From positions 1-18,403 of the forward strand of contig NZ_JBEXCV010000164.1 in the NCBI RefSeq assembly GCF_040605455.1: a DNA stretch of 18,403 nucleotides. Direction: 5' to 3'. A program made the position numbers and the translations under genes. Numbering within the stretch: the stretch's first letter is position 1; the number at the start of each line of letters is the position of its first letter. The notes under the pieces were generated by a model. That model was not told the DNA's origin. It did not search any database and worked only from the letters and a program-made list of their open reading frames with translations. Positions 7,937-15,544 of this stretch are shown piece by piece. Source of the DNA: Embleya sp040605455 (lineage in GTDB: Bacteria > Actinomycetota > Actinomycetes > Streptomycetales > Streptomycetaceae).

Positions 7937-8214
7937 CACATGTCCCCGTCCGAATGCCACACCCGATCAACCCGCGGCCACCGACGCTACCGAACCCCAC
8001 CGACGCGTCCTCGGGCACCATCAGGAACCCCTGATTGAGCGGCCCCGCGTTTTCCGGACAGGTGATTGCTGTCCTGCTATGCCACGAGTCGCCATCCGAC
8101 TCGAGGTGTGCCAGCCGCGCACCACGCCTGTGACACCGCAAGTCAACCAATCCCTCGCCGAGCAACACCCGCCGCGTTGACTTCCGTTGTCGTGGACAAG
8201 TGAGCCCGATGCAG

Positions 8215-8239
8215 GCATGCGTTCCTTCGTAGCATGCGT
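8215..8239. repeat. Direct repeat GCATGCGT at the start of the small ORF
   Basis: Two identical GCATGCGT octamers, each containing a palindromic GCATGC, lie at 8215-8222 and 8232-8239 with a 17-base register. The second overlaps the ATG at 8234. Position and spacing would suit a repressor site, but this is only a possibility. Confidence 0.3.
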
Positions 8240-8401
8240 GTCATGACGGTTCACGCGGACGAGTTTTTCAAGGACGGACCGGTTTACCGGCTCCTCGAAC
8301 CGGCCATCAGGGTGCGGTCCACGGGCGGCGTCCCGACCGAACCGCGCGAAGAAACGGATGGCTTCCGCCGACTCGTCGCCGAATCCCACGAGGCTTCGTG
8401 A
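8234..8401 (+). CDS. Small 55-residue ORF overlapping the next gene by four bases
   Basis: An ATG at 8234, or the in-frame ATG at 8243, opens a 55-residue frame ending in TGA at 8399-8401. The protein begins MRVMTVHADEFFKDGPVYRL and is charged, with no membrane helix. Its stop shares bases with the GTG start of the membrane protein gene (8398-8400), a GTGA overlap typical of translational coupling. No Shine-Dalgarno is obvious upstream. I do not recognise the family. The overlap and the coding-like codon pattern are the support for calling it a gene. Confidence 0.55.
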   Translation: MRVMTVHADEFFKDGPVYRLLEPAIRVRSTGGVPTEPREETDGFRRLVAESHEAS

Positions 8402-9066
8402 ACGATGCTGCGTCCAGTGGGGGTGTACCTTCGGGCGCAGCCGGCGAGGTGGTCGAGGCGGCGAACGGGGGAAGTGGCATGCCTGGATCGGCGGTCTACT
8501 TTTTCGGGCTCGGTGGCTTGGCGTTTCTGCTGAGCGTGATCGATATTCCTTGGCTGTACCGAAGGTTCGCGGGCCCGGGTGACAGCGCGGCGGCCGTGCC
8601 GCGCTGGGGGGAGTCATTCGGAAAGGGTCAGGTCGGTGGAATCCTGACCGCGCTGTGCGGTTTCGGGATGGGCCTACTGATGGTGAACTTGCACGATCGG
8701 TCGACGTGGGATCGGGACTCCGTCCGATCCGCGGCGGACAAGTTCGCGGCGGAGCTGTCGAGTGGGTCGGTGCTGGAAGGGTTCGCCGGGTCGATCGACT
8801 ACACCACACTTGTGGGGACCAGACTCGATTCGCCGAACGGTTCGCGGCCGGCTTTGCGGATCGAAGGTGTCTCGGGGACGACGGCGACCGCGCGGTTCAC
8901 GATCGCGACGGACAACGGGCGCTACGCCGTGTGTCTGACCGTGGAGAACGGTGGGCGCGATCCCGCGGATGTCCCGATACAAATACCCAACGCGCCGGAG
9001 GGTCAGACCTGGCACCACGACCTCATCCACGCGCGGGTCGACGACGGAGCGTGCCGGGCAACCTGA
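8398..9066 (+). CDS. Two-helix membrane protein, function unknown
   Basis: This 222-residue protein has a Gly/Ser/Ala-rich N-terminal tail of ~27 residues. A first hydrophobic helix follows around residues 30-53 (VYFFGLGGLAFLLSVIDIPW). After a polar loop comes a second helix around 78-96 (VGGILTALCGFGMGLLMVNL). The remaining ~125 residues form a soluble, beta-rich domain with two Cys residues (in AVCLTVENGG and near the end). The GTG start overlaps the stop of the upstream small ORF, suggesting a two-gene operon. The topology, with a compact domain on one side of the membrane, would suit a sensor, immunity or envelope role, but no family is recognised. Confidence 0.65.
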   Translation: MNDAASSGGVPSGAAGEVVEAANGGSGMPGSAVYFFGLGGLAFLLSVIDIPWLYRRFAGPGDSAAAVPRWGESFGKGQVGGILTALCGFGMGLLMVNLHDRSTWDRDSVRSAADKFAAELSSGSVLEGFAGSIDYTTLVGTRLDSPNGSRPALRIEGVSGTTATARFTIATDNGRYAVCLTVENGGRDPADVPIQIPNAPEGQTWHHDLIHARVDDGACRAT

Positions 9067-9074
9067 CCGCTCCT

Positions 9075-9847
9075 GTGGCGAAGCACCTCGGTGGTGGGTT
9101 GGTCGGGTTGGTGGCGCACCGGACCGGGCGCACCGGACACGTCACCAGCGTCGAGGCCGACCCGCCCTCGCCACCGGCCGACCGCGACCCTGACCCGCGC
9201 CGGAGTCCGCGTCGACGTCCGGGTCGGCGACGGCGCCCTCGGCTGGGCCCTGGCAGCCCCTTCGACCGGTTGATCGCCACCTACGCGGTCGACCGCGTCC
9301 CCGCGCCTGGATCGAACAGACCACTCCCGGCGGCGACATCGTCTTTCCCTGGACCCGCCTGGGCTACTTCGCCCTCACCACCGGCAAGGAGGGCCGCTCG
9401 GCGAGGGGATGGCTCCACGGCCTCGCCCAGTTCACGAACGCCCGCGGCGCGCCCACCACCCCCACCCACCGCCAAGTCCGGGCCGACCGCGACCCCGATC
9501 ACGAACGCGCCTCACCCGCGACCCACGCCCCCTGCACGACAACGCCCACTGATGTGGGTACTGCGCCTGCACCTGCCCGACGTCCCGTTCGACACCACCG
9601 CCGATACCCACGGCGTCCATGCCCGCCTCCACGACGGCGCCAGTCCTGGGCGACGATCTCCACGCCGCCGACCAGGCCCGCGATCGCCTCCCAGGGCGGT
9701 CCGCGCCGGCTCGTCGACGAACTCGAAATTGCGTGGGACGCGTGGATCGCGGGCGGTGCCGTCGGCCTGTACGACCACGGCATGAACGTCACGGCCGACG
9801 ACGAGCAGTTCGTCTGGGCGGGCGACCCCGACACCGGCACCCGATGA
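9075..9847 (+). pseudogene. PCMT (protein-L-isoaspartate O-methyltransferase) family gene with many frameshifts
   Basis: Pieces of one protein appear in order across all three plus-strand frames. GHVTSVEADP comes first, then TLTRAGVRVDVRVGDGALGW, then FDRLIATYAVDRVP, then AWIEQTTPGGDIVFPWTRLG. These are the SAM-binding and PxxWxxQxxPGG parts of PCMT-type enzymes. They are followed by LRLHLPDVPFDTT, QGGPRRLVDELEIAWDAW and YDHGMNVTADDEQFVW, which fit the C-terminal extension of actinobacterial PCMT-like proteins, including those near RiPP clusters. At least five frame changes are needed to join them. The N-terminal glycine motif of the SAM site is not clear. The order and completeness suggest recent decay or sequencing error rather than ancient loss. 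Confidence 0.75.
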
Positions 9848-9929
9848 CCCCTTCCCGCACCCGCGCCGATAACGACTGGGTGAAGCCGACACCCACACAC
9901 CGACATCGCACTTCGACCGGCGCCGGATC

Positions 9930-10949
9930 CCGGACACGTCGCGCCTTCCGGGCGTCGGCCGAGACGAACAGCGGCGGCACCCAACTCGCCGCGTGGCTCT
10001 ACTGCCACGACAAGGCCGGCAACCTCACCGCCACTTCCAGCACGACCACCGCCTGCAACTCCGCGGGCACCACCTACACCTACAACGCCGCCAACCAGAC
10101 GACGAACACCGGCTGGACCTTCGACGCCAACGGCAACGAGACCACCGCCGGCGGCGGCCTGCCCCGCACCGGCGAGACGTACGGCGACTTCAACCAACTC
10201 ACCGCCATCACCCGAGGGTCCACCACCTCCACCGCCACCTACACGGGTACCACCAACGCCGAACGCCTCAACTTCGGCGCCACCGACTTCCACTACGGCT
10301 CCGAAGGCCTCACCGCGACCGTCACCAACGGCGTGGAAACAGGATTCGTCCGCGAACCCTCGGGCAGCCTCACAGCCATGAGCACCGGTGAAGCCCACCA
10401 CTACTACCTCACCGACGCCCAGGGCTCCGTCATCGCCATGACGGACAAGAACGGCAACAAGGTCAACACCTACGCCTACGACCGTACGGCAACGCCCGCA
10501 CCACCACCGAAACAGTCCCCAACCCGCTCTGCTACACGGGCACCTACCTCGATTCGACCGGCCTGTACAAGATGGGCGCCCGCTACTACGACCCCACCGT
10601 CGGCCGCTTCACCCAACGCGACCCCGCAGGCAAGGAAGCCAACGCCTACGCATACGCATCCGGCGACCCGATCAACCGGGCGGATCCTCTGGGAACACTC
10701 AGCCTCAGCGGATTCTCCGGCGTGGCGGGGAAGGCGAAGGACGCGTGGGACGTCCGTAAGATCGGCAAAGACCTGATCTCCGGAGACGTCGTCTCCGCCG
10801 CACGTGGCAGCGCCAGTCTCGCCGCCGGCTTCACGGTCGGCGCCGTCTGCGAGGGGGTCACCGGCCCGGAGAGCGGTTTCCTGAGTACTGCAGGCTGCTT
10901 CGCAGCCGGAGCCAACACGAGTGCCGCGGTCGAGACCTGGCTCTCCTGA
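9930..10949 (+). pseudogene. RHS-repeat polymorphic toxin remnant with one frameshift
   Basis: From about 9930 one frame reads YD-repeat sequence: AGNLTATSS, YTYNAANQTT, WTFDANGNET and YGDFNQLTAI. It ends with HHYYLTDAQGSVIAMTDKNG and NTYAYDR at about 10485. The following core then continues one frame over: YGNARTTTETVPNPLCYTG, then LYKMGARYYDPTVGRFTQRD and NRADPLG. The expected YDPYGN junction is restored by adding one C near 10482, so a single-base deletion or miscall explains the break. The tip after the core is ~80 residues (GKDLISGDVVSAARGSASLA and a Cys-containing Gly/Ala-rich end). It has no toxin motif I recognise and may be only a pre-toxin linker. The N-terminal bulk of the RHS protein is missing. 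Confidence 0.8.
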
Positions 10950-10957
10950 ACTGTCGG

Positions 10958-10988
10958 CTCCGGGGCGCGGATATCCCGCGTCCCGGAG
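10958..10988 (+). terminator. Hairpin between the RHS tip and the small membrane gene
   Basis: Thirteen-base arms at 10958-10970 and 10976-10988 pair fully, with one G-U, around a 5-base loop. The hairpin starts eight bases after the RHS stop codon and ends 20 bases before the next start codon. It occupies the same place as the hairpin after the nuclease toxin at 2136-2168. Confidence 0.6.
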
Positions 10989-11008
10989 TCCTTCCAGAAA
11001 GGGCGAAC

Positions 11009-11230
11009 GTGTCCGGTGAAGCTTCCTCGAAAAGCGGCGACCACCCCTCGAAAAGCGGCGACCACCCCTGGCGGAACTTCGTCGCCGCGTTCGTCTCTCT
11101 CTATGTACTCATCGGGATTGTCATGACGGCGACCGGCGCGACAACGCTGAGCGCATGGACCGCGCCCCTGATCCTGGTCGTGCCGGCACTCGGGGTTGCG
11201 CTGGTGAGATATCGAAAAACTCGCATTTAG
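11009..11230 (+). CDS. Small two-helix membrane protein, candidate immunity protein for the RHS tip
   Basis: This 73-residue protein starts at GTG 11009 behind a good purine-rich ribosome binding site (GAAAGGG near 10997-11003). The N-terminal ~20 residues are polar and contain SKSGDHP twice, encoded by an exact tandem repeat. Two hydrophobic segments follow: about residues 24-42 (FVAAFVSLYVLIGIVMTATG) and 48-66 (WTAPLILVVPALGVALV). The tail is short and basic (RYRKTRI), predicting both ends in the cytoplasm. Small membrane proteins directly behind RHS tips are often immunity proteins, which is the basis for the suggestion; no family is recognised. Confidence 0.65.
   Translation: MSGEASSKSGDHPSKSGDHPWRNFVAAFVSLYVLIGIVMTATGATTLSAWTAPLILVVPALGVALVRYRKTRI
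11027..11068 (+). repeat. Two exact copies of a 21-bp in-frame tandem repeat
   Basis: The unit at 11027-11047 recurs without change at 11048-11068 inside the small membrane gene. Because 21 is a multiple of three, it duplicates seven residues without breaking the frame. It suggests replication slippage and a site where copy number may vary between strains. Confidence 0.9.
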
Positions 11231-11901
11231 TGCAAATAGAACATAGCCTCATGAATCACGCCCACCTTCGCTCGCGTCCCGCCGTCCGATCCCCTCGTTC
11301 GGTCCGGGTGTCGGGCCCCTCGTCCCGCCCGTCGTACGGGTTGGCCCGGTGCGGCAGCGGTGCGGCAGCCACCACCGGCGCGGGCCCGCCGCGCCGCCGG
11401 GCTCGCGCCGCCGCGCCGCGACTGCCCGATCCGCCGGGCAGCGCGCCTTAGAGGTCCTGAAAGCTGCGACGTGTCGGTCCAAGTCGACAGCGAACCGGTC
11501 CCGCTCACCGCAGACAACCACGACTGCACCGTCCCGCAGGCGGTCGCATCGCCATCGACGCCGTCTGACCGGCCGAGCGCCACGAAGTCCTGCCGGCGGG
11601 CCTGCCCCACGGCCGAACGGAAGCGCACAGCAAGCCGTCGCGGCCGCGCCGCGTGCTCGGCGCGGGGAACACGACAGCCGGGACCGACGCGACCCGCCGG
11701 TACACCGAGCAACCGACGCTCACCATGACGGACTTCGGCCAACGCGGCTCGGAGCGGTTCCAGCGCTCGTGGCGCACTTGAACGTCAAGCAAAGTTCCTG
11801 CTTGCGAACCTCTGGGATTGGGCGGCGTTCCGGACGGCCGACGCCGCGAACGGGGCCTTCAGCGCACACGGATCCGCCCGGCCGACAACCGCAGCGCCGG
11901 G
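11231..11901. other. No supportable gene; faint decayed coding traces
   Basis: Several open frames cross this stretch, but none has a recognisable family or a good start. On the plus strand, fragments in two frames look protein-like: DVSVQVDSEPVPLTADNHD near 11470-11525, then LPHGRTEAHSK and AGTDATRRYTEQPTLTMTDFG near 11600-11745. A TGA interrupts between them. They may be a decayed gene whose family I cannot name. Confidence 0.35.
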
Positions 11902-11946
11902 ACACCGCAGGCGCGGCCGACGTCCCGTCGGCCGCGCCTGCGGTGT
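11902..11946 (-). terminator. Strong hairpin after the alpha/beta hydrolase gene
   Basis: A perfect 20-bp stem (arms 11902-11921 and 11927-11946) encloses a 5-base loop. It lies eight bases beyond the stop codon of the minus-strand hydrolase, so it is the likely terminator of that gene. It could work in either direction. Confidence 0.85.
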
Positions 11947-11954
11947 TCGCCCGG

Positions 11955-12806
11955 TCAGGCGGTGCCGCCCCGAAGGAATGCGGCCAGATCCTCGGCAATC
12001 GCCTCCGGCTTCGTCTCCGGCCCGAAGTGGTCGAGCTTGGGGTACTCGATCAGCTTCGCGTCGGCCAGGACATCCTTCAACCGGACCGTCGCCCGGCCCG
12101 CGCCGGTGGTCTTGACGTCCTTGCCCGCCATGAGCAGCACCGGCACGCCGATCTCGGCGTAGCGCGGGAAGTCCGCTTCGGTGCGCTCTGCTTCCGCGTG
12201 CTCGCGAATGGACCCGGCCAGCAGGGCGTGCTTTTGCAGCCGCTCCGGTTTTTTGATGGCCAGCCGCAGGATGATCCGCATCAGCCAGCGCGGTGCCCGG
12301 CCGCTCAGATCCGGGTTGATGCCCTGCACGAATGTGAGGAACGCCTCGGCCGGCCGGCCCGCGTCGAGTTCGCGCCGGCTGCGGTCGGCCCAGCCCATCG
12401 GCACCGATCCGTCGACCGCGACACCCGGCTCGTACACTGCGATCCGGTCGAACGCGGAGCCGCGCAGCGCCGCCTGCAGGGTCAGGAATCCGCCGAAGCT
12501 GGTGCCGAACACGAGCCGGGCGCCGGTCGCGGCGCGCACCGCCTCGATGTCGGCCGTCTCGGCTGCCGCGCTGTACGCATCGCCTTGCGGGCCGCTGGCG
12601 CCGCGGCCTCGCCGTTCGACCGTGTGTACGGTGAACTGCCCGGCAAGCGCGCCGGCCAGGCCGTCGAAGTCGGCGGCCGTCTGGAGGGCGCCGGGGACGA
12701 TCAGCAGCCCCGGCCCCGATCCGACGGTGCGGTAGGTGATGACCGTTCCATCCGAGGAGTCCACCGACTCCACTTGCACTTCCACCTGCACGGCCGACGC
12801 CGACAT
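11955..12806 (-). CDS. Alpha/beta hydrolase
   Basis: This intact 283-residue protein starts at ATG 12806, five bases after a GGGGGAG ribosome binding site. It has the alpha/beta-hydrolase landmarks: an early GLLIVPGAL strand with oxyanion region, an ERRGRGAS segment near residue 64, and a nucleophile elbow GTSFGG with Ser103. Candidate acid Asp230 lies in LLMAGKD and candidate His260 in LDHFG. No signal peptide is seen, so it is probably cytoplasmic. The substrate cannot be told from sequence; such proteins include esterases, lactonases and haloperoxidase-like enzymes. It begins 42 bases after the broken end of the Mu-type transposase on the same strand, so it may have been a transposon cargo gene or been joined by deletion. 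A strong terminator follows it. Confidence 0.9.
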   Translation of the reverse strand: MSASAVQVEVQVESVDSSDGTVITYRTVGSGPGLLIVPGALQTAADFDGLAGALAGQFTVHTVERRGRGASGPQGDAYSAAAETADIEAVRAATGARLVFGTSFGGFLTLQAALRGSAFDRIAVYEPGVAVDGSVPMGWADRSRRELDAGRPAEAFLTFVQGINPDLSGRAPRWLMRIILRLAIKKPERLQKHALLAGSIREHAEAERTEADFPRYAEIGVPVLLMAGKDVKTTGAGRATVRLKDVLADAKLIEYPKLDHFGPETKPEAIAEDLAAFLRGGTA

Positions 12807-12847
12807 GACATCTCCCCCATCGAAGAATGATCAAGGACCCGCGCACC

Positions 12848-14500
12848 CTATGCGCCGACGGCAGCGGCCGGAAGCGGAATTCCCATCGGACGCGGGCCGG
12901 GTCGTCGTGTCACGCCACGCCGCCGGACCGTTTGATGGCGCGTTCGCCGGTGAGCACGGCGGCCGGCGGTGCGCCGCCCGCCGAGCTGCGCGGGCAGCGG
13001 CTTGCGGTTGTCGCCAGGGGTCTGCGGCAGTGCCCGGTAGCCGGTCAGCGAGACCGCTGCCGCGTACATCTGGTTCGGGGTCAGGACGAGCCCGGGCGTG
13101 TACGGGCTGCGCAGCCCGCCCTGCGGGGTCTGCTGCCACTGCAGGGCGATCCACTCGCTGAGCATGTCCTGGAGCTGGTCGATCGTCCACAGCGGCTGCT
13201 TGTCGAGGTGCCTGCCGCGCAGTTCGAGCTTTCGCGCGGTGTGGCCGGCGACGTACTGGCTGAATCTCGTCTTGATGGTGCGCATGGCGCGTTCCACGAC
13301 CGCCTTCGCCGCAGGCCTGCGCGGCGGGGCGGGCAGCACGCTCACCCCCAACGTCTCGCACGCCGCCAAAAACGCCTCCGACACGAACACCCGCCCCCGG
13401 TCGACCACGATCGTCTCCGGCACGATCACCGGCCGCGCCGCCACGCCCTCCAACCGCTCATCCACCGTCGCCAGTCGTTCGTAGGGCACGCTCGCCCGCG
13501 ACAACTCCAACGCCTCGGGCCAGTGCGGCCGCATCGGATGCGGCACGGCCATCTCCGCGAGCAACAAAGCGGCGTCGACCGCCTTGGTCCCCTCCGGCCG
13601 CAACACCGCCGCCACGATGCTCCGCGTCGCCACGTCCACCGCGATCGTCAACTCCGGCCGCCCCAACCGGCCGTCGTCCAAAACGGCCATCACGTCCAGG
13701 CGGGTGGTGTCGACCTGGACCTGCTCACCCGGCCGCGACACGCCCACGGGAGCGAACGGCGGCGTCGTCGCGCTCGCGGTCCGCGCCGGCCGCCCCGGCA
13801 ACTCCGCAGGATCGGCCAGAGCGTTCACCAACCGATAGAACGTCGCCCGCGACGGCAACGCCACCACACCCGGCCCGTGAGTCTCCTCCACAACCTCCCC
13901 GGCCAACCGCCGCAACCCTTCCACCGTCCCCTTCGACCGCCCCCGCTGCCGCCCCAACGCCTCCAACACGGCCACCACCACCCGCTCGTCGCTGCGCCCG
14001 GTCGCACTCGCGCCGCGCGTGGCGCGCTTGTCGACCAGCCCCCACAGACCCTGCCGCCGATACCGGCCACGCATCCGCTGCACCGTCGCCACACTCACCG
14101 CCCACCCCGACGCCCGCATCTCCTCGACCTTGGCCCGCTCCCGCTCCGCCATGGACCGACCCGGGCCGCACTCCCCACGCGCCACCCCCACACCGCCCGG
14201 GCCGTCCGGCAACCCGCACTCGATCTCGTGGATGTGCCGCTGCCACGCCAAGGCCCGTTCCCGCTCGCGGACCGGCACCGTCTGGAACAACCCCCACCGC
14301 GGCACCCCCGCCACGGGCGCCGTACCCACCAGCGCGAAGTCCGCGGCCGCGCACAGGTACCCGGCCAGCATCGACGCGACCACACCCCGCTCGTCCACCA
14401 GCCGCACCACCGGGCCCTCCAGAGCGACCACCTGCCACGAACGCCCCTCGAACACCACATGCGCGCCCACCGCGACCACCGGCCGCCGACCGCTCACCAC
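12848..14500 (-). pseudogene. tnsB: Mu/TnsB-type DDE transposase, C-terminally truncated
   Basis: The GTG at 14500, or the next GTG at 14497, follows a G-rich stretch and gives ~550 residues. An N-terminal DNA-binding region comes first, including MAERERAKVEEMRASGWAVS and a VQRMRGRYRRQGLWGLVDKR block. The catalytic core carries D264 in EQVQVDTTRLDVM, D367 in ETIVVDRGRVF and E403 in AVVERAMRTIKTRF, so the DDE triad is present. Similarity runs to SPYTPGLVLTPNQMYAAAV and GYRALP near 13020. After that the frame becomes Arg-rich, shadow-like sequence, and the usual Mu C-terminal domain of another ~100 or more residues is missing. In Tn7-like systems TnsB cuts and joins the 3' ends together with TnsA and the TnsC ATPase. 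The catalytic core is intact, but the TnsC-binding tail is lost. Confidence 0.8.
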
Positions 14501-14555
14501 GACACCCCACCCTCGACCGTCGCGCCGACGGCCGCATCGACCCCCGGTCCCGCCC

Positions 14556-15035
14556 AGGCGGCACCCGCTCGTGCAACGCCCGCGACAACACCACCGACAA
14601 CCGCCCCGACCACAACGCGTGAAAGACCACCGGCCACACCACGATCGGGTCACCCACCGCCCGCACACCCTCGATCAAGGGCCGCGCCTGGGCGAACGCG
14701 CCCACCACCGCCGCCTCCACGACGGGCAAGCCCCGATGACGGGGATGCCGGTACCCGGCCGGCCACCGCACGTTCGCCACGACAACAGGATCCGGCGGCA
14801 CAAACCGCCGATACGATCAGCCGACCGCCTCGCACGCCGCCGTCACCACCGCCGCGGCCTGCAGCGCCCGTTCACCGCCCGCCTTGGCACGGCCGGGGCA
14901 GTCGGCCGGCAGCGCGGTGCCGTCCGCGTACCGAGCGAACACCCGCAGCACCCACGAACGTGTCCGCCCGTCCGCCGCGTCGCGCCACAGCAGCCGCACC
15001 GGCCGCCCCCGCCATGCCCACACCTGCGGATCACG
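14556..15035 (-). pseudogene. tnsA: TnsA-like heteromeric transposase endonuclease remnant with in-frame TGA
   Basis: The minus strand reads PVRLLWRDAADGRTRSW and VFARYADGTALPADCPGR, then a helix ending ACEAVG followed by TGA at 14817-14819. After it come SYRRF, PPDPVVVANVRWPAGYRHPR and PVVFHALWSGRLSVVLSRAL in the same frame. This is the C-terminal half of an actinobacterial TnsA-like endonuclease. Family members usually have Trp where the TGA stands. The segment that should read VPDFFAR reads VLRVFAR here, so the metal-binding Asp also seems lost. The N-terminal part is not recognisable beyond about 15035. TnsA cleaves the 5' ends in Tn7-type transposition. It lies directly upstream of the TnsB-type gene, the normal order. 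Confidence 0.65.
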
Positions 15036-15123
15036 GCCGGCACCATCACCTGCGCGCGCACTGCATTCGACCCCGCCGCCCGCCCCCACCCACCACACAC
15101 AAGGCCGAACCCGAGAAACAACC

Positions 15124-15430
15124 GTGACCGCGAACCCGCCCACCCCACCGATGGACACCGACACCGACCGGTACGTGCCCCTGCCCGACGCCCGGATCGT
15201 TGCCACCCGCGCCCTGATCACCGCCCGCGAGAACCTCCGGGACAGGGAAGACCTGTATCCACCGCTGCACGGGCGCCGGCGAGACTCTCGCCGTCAACGC
15301 CTGCCCACGCGAGTCCGAACCCGACGAGGACGTCCGCCGCATCACCTTCCGGGCCCGCTCCGCCGCCCGCGTTCCGGCCCGGCCACACCCGCGGCCGCGC
15401 CTTCGACCCCGCCGTCTCGCACCGCCGCCG
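15124..15430 (+). other. Possible broken small ORF before the Fic gene
   Basis: A GTG at 15124 begins a coding-like stretch containing DTDRYVPLPDARIVATRALI and TARENLRDREDLY. One frame over, a stretch with CTGAGETLAVNACPRESEPD and DEDVRRITFRARSAA follows to about 15400. Codon use is actinobacterial in both pieces, suggesting one frameshifted gene. No family is recognised, and the area also lies opposite the expected N-terminus of the TnsA remnant, so this is a weak call. Confidence 0.25.
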
Positions 15431-15516
15431 TGTGATCTCCCACGCCCACCCGCCGCCGGCTGTACCACTCTTGGGCGCCCACGCCGGGTCGACGTGACCG
15501 GAAGCCACAAACACAA

Positions 15517-15539
15517 AATGATAGGAGCTTGGTATCATT
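15517..15539 (+). promoter_or_regulatory. Palindrome overlapping a -10 element for a leaderless Fic transcript
   Basis: In an AT-rich pocket a perfect 7-bp inverted repeat (AATGATA at 15517-15523, TATCATT at 15533-15539) surrounds nine bases. Its right arm contains TATCAT, a plausible -10 hexamer, six bases before the ATG at 15545. Transcription would then begin at or next to the start codon. A dimeric repressor bound to the palindrome would block this promoter. Confidence 0.5.
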
Positions 15540-15544
15540 GCCTC

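Noticed and set aside
6998..8038. A 346-residue plus-strand frame opposite the HPF1-like gene
   Set aside because: It is Val/Arg-rich shadow sequence without domains; the minus-strand gene has a ribosome binding site and family motifs.
8021..8809. A 262-residue minus-strand frame
   Set aside because: It lies antisense to the small ORF and the membrane protein, is Pro/Arg/Ser-rich, and has no motif or ribosome binding site.
9499..10401. A 300-residue minus-strand frame rich in Gly and Val
   Set aside because: It is the antisense of the RHS repeat and PCMT pieces; those have recognisable motifs, this does not.
12827..15127. A 766-residue plus-strand open frame opposite the TnsB/TnsA genes
   Set aside because: It is rich in Arg, Pro and His and has no domain. 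It is the mirror of the GC-rich minus-strand transposase, whose DDE motifs are clear.
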